Assembly: GCF_001584325.1 (NCBI RefSeq)
Contig: NZ_LSAZ01000041.1
Location: forward strand, 62,001 to 126,000
Length of the DNA stretch: 64,000 bases
Direction of reading: 5' to 3'
Source of the DNA: Bacillus nakamurai
Lineage (GTDB): Bacteria > Bacillota > Bacilli > Bacillales > Bacillaceae
Shown here: positions 57,729-64,000 of the stretch, piece after piece
How the letters are laid out: each line of letters opens with the position of its first letter
Numbering within the stretch: the stretch's first letter is position 1
Program-made: the position numbers and the translations under genes
The notes under the pieces: generated by a model
Databases searched by the model: none
Told to the model about the DNA's origin: nothing
Seen by the model: the letters and a program-made list of their open reading frames with translations, nothing else

Positions 57729-59348
57729 ATGCAGCTAACTGAACTTTCCATCAAAAGTCAAAACAAGTTTGTACAGCATTATATAGATGGAGAAAACATG
57801 TCTTCATTTTTTGATTATGATATTCATTCTGAGGGCGTATGGCAAAAGAGGCTTCAGGATCTGTCCGCACGGTCGTTTGCCAGAGAGGAATTAGCGGATT
57901 ATCTATCCTCATATCACGAAAAATTTCACTCCGAAGCCATGCAGGCATCCATCGAAAAATTAAGAGATCCGTCAAGCGCCGCTGTAGTAGGCGGACAGCA
58001 GGCCGGTCTTTTAACAGGGCCTCTTTACACCATACATAAAATTATCTCCATTATCGTACTTGCCAAACAGCAGGAAGAAGCTTTGCAAGTTCCTGTCGCC
58101 CCGATTTTCTGGGTGGCGGGTGAAGATCACGATCTGGAAGAAATCAATTATGTTCATACTTCATCAGACGAAAAGGGCCCCGTTAAATGTAAGCTGCCGC
58201 AATCCTACTGGAAAAAAACGTCGGCGGCTAAAACCGTGCTCGATCAAGAAAAATGCGCGGCGTGGATCGATGACGTGTTCGCCTCGTTTGAAGAAACAGA
58301 TCACACAAACGCTCTCCTTGAGCACGTGAACCGATGTTTACGCTTATCAGAGACCTTCACGGACTTTTTTGAGCTCTTAATTGCCGATCTTTTTCAAGAA
58401 GAAGGGCTTATTCTTGTCAATTCAGGAGATCCGGGCATTAAAAAGCTGGAAACGGCGATGTTTCAGCACATATTAAAGCACAATGATGAATTGGCGGACG
58501 CAGTATCAAACCAGCAGCAAATCATGCGCGGGGCTGGCTACAATCCGATTATTGAATCGGGAAAAGAACAGGCGAATCTGTTTTACGAGTACGAAGGCGA
58601 ACGCTTTTTAGTTGAAAAAGAAAACGGCGTTTTTGTCATTAAAGAGCTTGACCTGAAGTGGACAAAAGATGAGCTCCATACCCATATGGAAGAGAAACCG
58701 GAATGCTTCAGCAATAATGTCGTGACAAGACCGCTCATGCAGGAGTTTCTCATCCCGACCCTCGCGTTTATCGCAGGTCCCGGTGAAGTCAATTATTGGG
58801 GCGAGCTGAAACAGGCATTTTCATTGATGGGCTTAAAGATGACTCCGGTTGTGCCGAGGCTCAATATTACGATTCTTGAACGCCATATTGAAAAGAAGCT
58901 GGAAGAACGGAATATTCCGCTTAAGGAAGCAATCGAAGGCGGGACTGATCGTTTTAAGGATACTTATTTTGAGGCGCAAATCCCGGAAGAGTTTACGGCT
59001 GTGATGGAGCAAGCCAAGGCGCAGATCGAAGCCATCCACAAGTCTGCCAGACAACAAGCGCTTAAAGTCGATTCAAGCCTGGAGCCGCTTTTAGAGAAAA
59101 ATGCCGCTTTCATTCAAGATCAGCTCACGTTTTTAGAACGGACGGTGACAAAACGAATTGAAGAAAAAGAAGGATTCGTGCTGCGTGACTATGAAAGAAT
59201 ACAAAATAGCATCAAACCGCTGGGTGCGCCGCAGGAGCGGATTTGGAATTTGATGTATTATCTTAACCGGTACGGTCCAAAATTCTTCACAACCTTCAAG
59301 CATCTGCCATTTTCTTTTCAAAACCAACATCAAATTGTCAAACTTTGA
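57729..59348 (+). CDS. bshC: bacillithiol biosynthesis cysteine-adding enzyme BshC
   Basis: This 539-residue enzyme completes bacillithiol by adding cysteine to glucosaminyl-malate. N-terminal Rossmann-like core with GGQQAGLLTGPLYTIHK (about 76-92), WVAGEDHDLEEIN (about 120-132) and a C-terminal coiled coil (about 400-480). ATG 57729 gives the known length; the frame open to 57654 spans the promoter. Its terminator overlaps the mraZ promoter region. Confidence 0.93.
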   Translation: MQLTELSIKSQNKFVQHYIDGENMSSFFDYDIHSEGVWQKRLQDLSARSFAREELADYLSSYHEKFHSEAMQASIEKLRDPSSAAVVGGQQAGLLTGPLYTIHKIISIIVLAKQQEEALQVPVAPIFWVAGEDHDLEEINYVHTSSDEKGPVKCKLPQSYWKKTSAAKTVLDQEKCAAWIDDVFASFEETDHTNALLEHVNRCLRLSETFTDFFELLIADLFQEEGLILVNSGDPGIKKLETAMFQHILKHNDELADAVSNQQQIMRGAGYNPIIESGKEQANLFYEYEGERFLVEKENGVFVIKELDLKWTKDELHTHMEEKPECFSNNVVTRPLMQEFLIPTLAFIAGPGEVNYWGELKQAFSLMGLKMTPVVPRLNITILERHIEKKLEERNIPLKEAIEGGTDRFKDTYFEAQIPEEFTAVMEQAKAQIEAIHKSARQQALKVDSSLEPLLEKNAAFIQDQLTFLERTVTKRIEEKEGFVLRDYERIQNSIKPLGAPQERIWNLMYYLNRYGPKFFTTFKHLPFSFQNQHQIVKL

Positions 59349-59363
59349 AACAAAGTTTTAATG

Positions 59364-59391
59364 AACCCTGAATAGTTCAGGGTTTTTTTTT
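59364..59391 (+). terminator. terminator of bshC
   Basis: AACCCTGAA/TTCAGGGTT around TAG, followed by nine T's (with the arm). Confidence 0.88.
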
Positions 59392-59417
59392 ATGTGTAAA
59401 CAGTGTAAAATGAGGGT

Positions 59418-59463
59418 GTGGAGAGAAGTGGCGGATAGTGGTGAGCTGAGGGGAGAAAGTGGG
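59418..59463 (+). promoter_or_regulatory. phased GTGG repeats before mraZ (probable MraZ operator)
   Basis: GTGG occurs at 59418, 59428 and 59438, exactly 10 bp apart, then GAGG at 59448 and AAAGTGGGG at 59457. MraZ is known in other bacteria to bind arrays of short repeats with about 10-bp spacing in its own promoter. TAAAAT (59406-59411) is the likely -10, so the array covers the transcript start and leader. Confidence 0.65.
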
Positions 59464-59473
59464 GGTCCTTATC

Positions 59474-59905
59474 ATGTTTATGGGTGAATACCAGCATACA
59501 ATCGATGCAAAGGGCCGCATGATCGTTCCCGCAAAATTCAGAGAAGGCCTGGGTGAGCAGTTTGTGCTGACCAGAGGGCTTGACCAATGCCTTTTCGGCT
59601 ATCCCATGCATGAATGGAAGCTGATAGAAGAAAAACTGAAGGCTCTTCCTCTCACCAAAAAAGACGCCCGCGCATTTACCCGTTTCTTTTTTTCCGGGGC
59701 GACCGAATGCGACCTGGACAAGCAAGGAAGGATTAATATTGCGTCATCTCTTCTGAACTATGCAAAACTGGAAAAAGAATGTGTTGTCATCGGGGTTTCC
59801 AATCGAATTGAATTGTGGAGTAAGGTAATATGGGAACAATACACAGAAGAGCAAGAAGATTCATTCGCTGAAATTGCTGAAAACATGATTGGATTTGATA
59901 TATAA
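59474..59905 (+). CDS. mraZ: transcriptional regulator MraZ
   Basis: This 143-residue AbrB-fold protein has two MraZ repeats, each with the DxxGR signature: [10 protein letters not shown] (about 10-19) and [10 protein letters not shown] (about 82-91). It binds the repeats in front of its own gene and controls the dcw operon. ATG 59474 (MFMGEYQH) matches the known start; GTGGGGG serves as the ribosome site. First gene of the division and cell wall cluster. Confidence 0.95.
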   Translation: MFMGEYQHTIDAKGRMIVPAKFREGLGEQFVLTRGLDQCLFGYPMHEWKLIEEKLKALPLTKKDARAFTRFFFSGATECDLDKQGRINIASSLLNYAKLEKECVVIGVSNRIELWSKVIWEQYTEEQEDSFAEIAENMIGFDI

Positions 59906-59976
59906 TGGATCTTCGTGCATCACACACTAACAACTGACAATTCAATTCATCCTGATAAAAGGTGGGACCGACACAA

Positions 59977-60912
59977 ATGTTTCAGCATAAAACAGTACTT
60001 CTTCGAGAAACCGTCGACGGTTTAAATATCAAACCGGACGGAACCTATGTAGACTGCACCCTTGGAGGCGCCGGGCACAGTACATATTTATTACAGCAGT
60101 TATCGGAAAAAGGGCGGTTAGTCGCTTTTGACCAAGATGACACGGCGCTGGAGAACGCAAAGGAAACATTGTCCGATTATAAAGGACAGCTTATTCTTGT
60201 GAAAAGCAACTTTCGTTATTTAAAAGAATGTTTACATGAACACGGCATTACGAGCGTCGACGGAATTTTATTTGATTTAGGAGTTTCCTCTCCGCAGCTT
60301 GATACGCCGGAACGGGGATTCAGCTATCATCATGACGCACCGCTGGACATGAGGATGGACCAGTCGGCCGCCCTTACGGCAAAAGAGGTCGTAAACGAAT
60401 GGCGGTATGAGGACCTTGTGCGGATTTTCTTTAAATACGGAGAAGAAAAGTTCAGCAAGCAAATCGCCAGAAAAATTGAAGAGGCAAGATTAAAATCGCC
60501 TATTCAAACAACCGGCCAACTGGTCGATCTAATAAAGGACGCGATACCGGCTCCGGCAAGAAGAAGCGGGGGACATCCGGCGAAACGCGTATTTCAAGCG
60601 ATTCGAATCGCCGTAAACGATGAGCTTAAAGTATTTGAAGAGGCCCTCTTGCAAGCGATAGAGGTGCTGAAGCCGGGCGGAAGGGTATCTGTAATCACCT
60701 TTCACTCGCTGGAGGACAGAATGTGCAAGACGACATTTAAGGAGAAATCATCACTTCCTGAACTGCCGCCGGGCCTTCCTGTTATACCGGAAGAATTTGA
60801 GCCTGAATTAAAACTCATTACGAGAAAGCCCATTACGGCGTCAAAAGAGGAACTTAAGGAAAATAACCGCGCCCGATCAGCTAAACTCCGTATTGCTGAA
60901 AAACGGAAATAA
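59977..60912 (+). CDS. rsmH: 16S rRNA (cytosine1402-N4)-methyltransferase
   Basis: This 311-residue SAM methyltransferase (MraW) has [16 protein letters not shown] (about 24-39) as the SAM-binding loop, [11 protein letters not shown] (about 97-107) and the terminal [11 protein letters not shown] (about 240-250). It methylates C1402 in the decoding centre. ATG 59977 with AAAGGTGGGA; ATG choice gives the known length. Confidence 0.96.
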   Translation: MFQHKTVLLRETVDGLNIKPDGTYVDCTLGGAGHSTYLLQQLSEKGRLVAFDQDDTALENAKETLSDYKGQLILVKSNFRYLKECLHEHGITSVDGILFDLGVSSPQLDTPERGFSYHHDAPLDMRMDQSAALTAKEVVNEWRYEDLVRIFFKYGEEKFSKQIARKIEEARLKSPIQTTGQLVDLIKDAIPAPARRSGGHPAKRVFQAIRIAVNDELKVFEEALLQAIEVLKPGGRVSVITFHSLEDRMCKTTFKEKSSLPELPPGLPVIPEEFEPELKLITRKPITASKEELKENNRARSAKLRIAEKRK

Positions 60913-60951
60913 CGGGCAGCAAATGACAACATTAAAGGAGGTCATCAGCCT

Positions 60952-61305
60952 ATGAGCAATTTAGCTTACCAGCAAGAAAAACAACAGCGGCAAGTGATAA
61001 GTCCCGAAAAAAAGGTGATTGTCAAAAAGAGGGCTTCCATTACACTCGGAGAAAAGGTGCTGCTCGTCCTGTTTGCGATTGCCGTGCTGAGCACATCAAT
61101 TTTTATCGTGTCCAAAGCATACGCGGCATATCAATCAAATATTGAAGTGCAAAAACTGGAGGAGCAAATTTCTGAGCAAAAAAAGCAGATCGGTGACCTC
61201 GAAAAAACGGCAGGTGACCTAAGCAAGCCTCAGCGAATGATGGATATCGCAAAAAAACACGGCTTGAATTTGAAAGACAAAAAAGTGAAAAACATACAGG
61301 AATGA
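60952..61305 (+). CDS. ftsL: cell division protein FtsL
   Basis: This 117-residue bitopic protein has a basic cytoplasmic tail (about 1-35), one membrane helix (about 36-58) and an extracellular leucine-zipper coiled coil (about 62-95). It joins DivIC, DivIB, PbpB and FtsW in the divisome and is unstable in B. subtilis. ATG with AAAGGAGGTCA upstream. 6 bp before pbpB. Confidence 0.94.
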   Translation: MSNLAYQQEKQQRQVISPEKKVIVKKRASITLGEKVLLVLFAIAVLSTSIFIVSKAYAAYQSNIEVQKLEEQISEQKKQIGDLEKTAGDLSKPQRMMDIAKKHGLNLKDKKVKNIQE

Positions 61306-61311
61306 TAACCC

Positions 61312-63441
61312 ATGCCGAAAAAAAATAAGTTTATGAACAGAGGAGCAGCGATACTCAGTATTTGTTTCGCTCTCTTTTTCTTTGTCATTCTCGGAAGAAT
61401 GGCGTACATTCAAATAACTGGAAAAGCGAACGGAGAGGCACTTGCGACAAAAGCGACCGAGCAGCATGAAAAGAAACGGACGATTGAAGCGAGCCGCGGC
61501 TCTATTCTCGACCGGAAAGGCAAAGTGCTGGCTGAAGATACGGCCACTTATAAGCTCATTGCCGTACTTGATAAAAAGATGAAGCCTCAGTATGTCAAGG
61601 ATAAAGAGAAAACAGCGGAAGAACTGTCCACGGTCATTGACATGGACAAAAGCGAGATTCTTGATATTTTAAACAGGGATGGCGCGAAACAGGTAGAATT
61701 CGGATCAGCCGGCCGGGACATCTCGTATGCGAAAAAACAAAAGATCGAAAAAATGAATCTCCCGGGCATTTCTTTCTTGAGAGATACGAAACGCTACTAC
61801 CCGAACGGCGTATTTTTGTCAAATGTTCTCGGCTATGCCGATGTCGACCAGAAAACAAACCAAATTCAAGGTTCATTAGGGCTTGAAAAAATACTTAACA
61901 ACTTTTTAACGGAGCACGACGGTTCTGTCACATATGAAAGTGATAAATCCGGCTGGAGGCTTCCGAACAGCAAAGAGAAAATCACTGCACCTAAAAATGG
62001 TGACAATGTATATTTAACCATTGATCAGAAAATTCAAACCTTTTTAGAAGACAGTATGACAAAAGCGGCGGAAAAATATAAACCGAAAAAAATCATGGCT
62101 GCTGTCGTAGAACCGAAAACCGGAAAGGTGCTCGCGATGGGGCAGCGCCCGAGTTTTGATCCGAATATAAGAAATGTCACCAATTATTACAACGACCTAG
62201 TCTCTTACTCGTATGAACCGGGTTCGACGATGAAAATCTTTACGCTCGCTGCAGCGATTCAGGAAAACGTATTTAATGCAAATGAGGAATATAAATCAGG
62301 AACGTATAAGGTTGGCGGCGGTACAGTAAGAGATTGGAATAATGGGGCTGGCTGGGGCATGACAAGTTTCCATGACGGGCTCATGAGATCGTCAAATGTT
62401 GCCTTCGCCAAGCTGGCAAATGAAAAGCTCGGCTTTGACCGATTTAATGAGTATTTGCATAAGTTCGGATTCTATCAAAAAACTGGCGTTGATCTGCCGG
62501 GAGAAGGGTCAAGTAAAATTAATTTTAAATATGATTTTGACAAGGCGTCTACGGCATACGGCCAAGCATCCGCAATAACGCCGATTCAGCAGCTTCAAGC
62601 GGTGACGGCGATTGCAAATAACGGCAAAATGATGAAGCCTTACGTCATTGATCATATTGTGGACCCGGATACGAAAAAAGTTGTCAAGCAGACTAAGCCT
62701 GAACAAGTAGGTACGCCGATTTCAGCCGAGACGGCCAAAAAGGTCCGGAATCTGCTGGGGGAGGTCGTCACTTCAGATATCGGAACCGGGAAGCCTTATA
62801 AAATTGAAGGTTTTGATGTGGCAGGAAAAACCGGAACTGCGCAAATTGCCGGAACGGGCGGATACTTAAAAGGAACGAGCAATTATGTGTTTTCGTTCAT
62901 GGGCATGGCCCCGAAAAAAGATCCTAAGCTTGTCATCTATGTAGCCGTGCAGCAGCCGCAATTAAAGGCGGGACAAAGCAGCTCGGATCCTGTTGCAGAG
63001 ATCTTTAACCCGACGATGAAAAACAGCCTGCACTACTTGAATATCGACCCGACTGACTCGTCTGATTCGAATAAAGAAGAAACGAAAACTCAGAAGATGC
63101 CTGATCTGACAGACCAAACGCTAACAAGTGCGGAGAAGGAAGCCAAAAGCGAAAACCTTACGCCGATTGTCATCGGCAGCGATGTTGCCGTTAAAGAGCA
63201 ATATCCTGAAGCCGGGGAAGACATCATCACAAAACAGAAGATCTTCTTAAAAACAGACGGAAAGATAATCATGCCGGATATGTCCGGCTGGTCGAGGCGG
63301 GAAGTGCTCCAGTTCAGTAAAATATCAGGCATTCATATTGATGTGAGCGGTGAGGGGTACGCTGTAAGCCAGAGTGTGAAAAAAGGAAAAGAATTAAAAG
63401 AAAACACCGTAATTAAGGTGAAATTCAAAAATCCTGATTAA
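61312..63441 (+). CDS. pbpB: penicillin-binding protein 2B (septal transpeptidase)
   Basis: This 709-residue class B PBP has an N-terminal membrane helix (about 12-32) and a dimerisation domain, then a transpeptidase domain with Ser305-x-x-Lys308 (PGSTMKIF), Ser360-Ser361-Asn362, and KTGT in VAGKTGTAQ near residue 505. Two C-terminal PASTA domains follow (about 590-709). It cross-links septal wall made by FtsW. ATG 61312, with a weak AGGA upstream, probably coupled to ftsL. Confidence 0.96.
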   Translation: MPKKNKFMNRGAAILSICFALFFFVILGRMAYIQITGKANGEALATKATEQHEKKRTIEASRGSILDRKGKVLAEDTATYKLIAVLDKKMKPQYVKDKEKTAEELSTVIDMDKSEILDILNRDGAKQVEFGSAGRDISYAKKQKIEKMNLPGISFLRDTKRYYPNGVFLSNVLGYADVDQKTNQIQGSLGLEKILNNFLTEHDGSVTYESDKSGWRLPNSKEKITAPKNGDNVYLTIDQKIQTFLEDSMTKAAEKYKPKKIMAAVVEPKTGKVLAMGQRPSFDPNIRNVTNYYNDLVSYSYEPGSTMKIFTLAAAIQENVFNANEEYKSGTYKVGGGTVRDWNNGAGWGMTSFHDGLMRSSNVAFAKLANEKLGFDRFNEYLHKFGFYQKTGVDLPGEGSSKINFKYDFDKASTAYGQASAITPIQQLQAVTAIANNGKMMKPYVIDHIVDPDTKKVVKQTKPEQVGTPISAETAKKVRNLLGEVVTSDIGTGKPYKIEGFDVAGKTGTAQIAGTGGYLKGTSNYVFSFMGMAPKKDPKLVIYVAVQQPQLKAGQSSSDPVAEIFNPTMKNSLHYLNIDPTDSSDSNKEETKTQKMPDLTDQTLTSAEKEAKSENLTPIVIGSDVAVKEQYPEAGEDIITKQKIFLKTDGKIIMPDMSGWSRREVLQFSKISGIHIDVSGEGYAVSQSVKKGKELKENTVIKVKFKNPD

Positions 63442-63448
63442 AGAGAAA

Positions 63449-63480
63449 GAAAGTCCGCAGATGCTGCGGGCTTCTTTTTT
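63449..63480 (+). terminator. terminator between pbpB and spoVD
   Basis: AAGTCCGCAG/CTGCGGGCTT stem, ATG loop, then CTTTTTT. Separates vegetative pbpB from the sporulation gene. Confidence 0.82.
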
Positions 63481-63551
63481 GATACGCCGTTCTAAGTGAC
63501 CAAGCTCAGGCATAAATTGTAAACAAGCCTAAATAAGGAGTGAACGGTCCC

Positions 63552-64000
63552 TTGCGCGTCTCAAATGTAACGGTTCGGAAACGTTTATTATTTGTTTTGC
63601 TTTTTGGCGTGATCATTTTTCTGATCATTGATACTAGATTAGGCTATGTCCAATTTATTATGGGAGAAAAGCTTACCTCGCTTGCTAAAGATTCCTGGAG
63701 CCGGAATTTGCCCTTTGAACCGGAGCGGGGGGAAATTCTTGACCGGAACGGCGTCAAACTGGCCACAAATAAAAGTGCGCCGACTGTATTTGTCGTGCCG
63801 CGTCAAATCCAAAATCCAATCAAAACGGGCAAGCTGCTCGCATCAGTCTTAAATATGTCGGAAGAAAAAGTCTATAAGCACATTACAAAGAAAACTTCCA
63901 TTGAAAAAATTTCACCCGAAGGCCGGAAGATTTCAAATAAAAAAGCAAAAGAAATCAAAGCGCTTGATTTAAAGGGGGTCTATGTGGCAGAAGACAGTAT
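63552..64000 (+). CDS. spoVD: SpoVD, sporulation-specific penicillin-binding protein (3' end outside window)
   Basis: The first 149 codons of a class B PBP needed for spore cortex synthesis. It starts with TTG 63552 (RVSNVTVRKRLLFV), 11 bases after AAGGAG, then a membrane helix (about 11-31) and the PBP dimer motif FEPERGEILDRNGVKLAT (about 55-72). The reading frame is open to the window end. In B. subtilis it is expressed under sigma-E in the mother cell; GCATAAATT at 63511-63519 might be part of such a promoter, but the match is weak. Confidence 0.94.
   Translation, partial: MRVSNVTVRKRLLFVLLFGVIIFLIIDTRLGYVQFIMGEKLTSLAKDSWSRNLPFEPERGEILDRNGVKLATNKSAPTVFVVPRQIQNPIKTGKLLASVLNMSEEKVYKHITKKTSIEKISPEGRKISNKKAKEIKALDLKGVYVAEDS

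Overview
The window is about 64 kb of chromosome from a low-GC Gram-positive spore former of the Bacillus subtilis group. The gene order ykqA-ktrC-adeC-rnjA-rpoY ... pdhABCD ... nprE-ylaABCD ... pycA-ctaABCDEFG-ylbA..ylbQ-bshC-mraZ-rsmH-ftsL-pbpB-spoVD is the one known from B. subtilis 168. The neutral protease resembles the B. amyloliquefaciens enzyme (bacillolysin) more closely, so B. amyloliquefaciens/velezensis or a close relative is likely. This was recognised from memory of these proteins, not from a search. Nearly all of the window is core genome. I see no prophage, transposase, CRISPR array, tRNA or rRNA.

Layout. 1-7.2 kb: the end of ykqA, K+ channel regulator ktrC, adenine deaminase adeC, RNase J1 with the RNA polymerase epsilon subunit (rnjA, rpoY), HAD phosphatase ykrA, peptide deformylase defB and a Gly/Tyr/Cys-rich YjcZ-like sporulation protein. 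7.4-13.5 kb: lipoprotein ykyA and the complete pyruvate dehydrogenase operon pdhABCD. 13.5-19.7 kb: lipoprotein slp, a lipoprotein polysaccharide deacetylase I do not recall from strain 168, the dual-function small RNA SR1 with its peptide SR1P, arginine decarboxylase speA, then yktA, yktB, ykzI, suhB and an acetyltransferase. 19.7-24.6 kb: secreted metalloprotease nprE, divergent from the ylaABCD ECF sigma/anti-sigma operon. 24.6-33.6 kb: ylaE to ylaN and ftsW, including typA, a PIN/PhoH protein and glutaminase glsA2. 33.7-44.5 kb: pyruvate carboxylase, then the haem A and caa3 oxidase genes ctaA and ctaBCDEFG. 44.7-57.6 kb: the ylb cluster, including rsmD, coaD, tmcAL, rpmF, gerR and panE. 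57.7-64 kb: bshC and the start of the division/cell wall cluster (mraZ, rsmH, ftsL, pbpB, spoVD), cut off by the window end.

How the genes fit together. Central carbon metabolism is concentrated here (pyruvate dehydrogenase, pyruvate carboxylase, and SR1, which is tied to CcpN/CcpA control and to GapA). Respiration (cta), RNA decay (rnjA), and septum and spore peptidoglycan synthesis (ftsW, ftsL, pbpB, spoVD) are also represented. Many short genes stand alone between strong, often bidirectional, hairpin terminators. Start codons other than ATG are unusually frequent and were chosen from Shine-Dalgarno spacing.

The least ordinary parts are small and non-coding: a 223-bp hairpin-bounded repeat between ctaG and ylbA; a CU-rich sporulation sRNA (csfG) antisense to the ylbH leader; a self-contained minus-strand locus for a 23-residue basic peptide between rpoY and ykrA; a 10-bp-phased GTGG array before mraZ; and a near-perfect sigma-K promoter feeding a 5'-terminal hairpin before the YjcZ-like gene. 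I found no clearly new multi-gene system.
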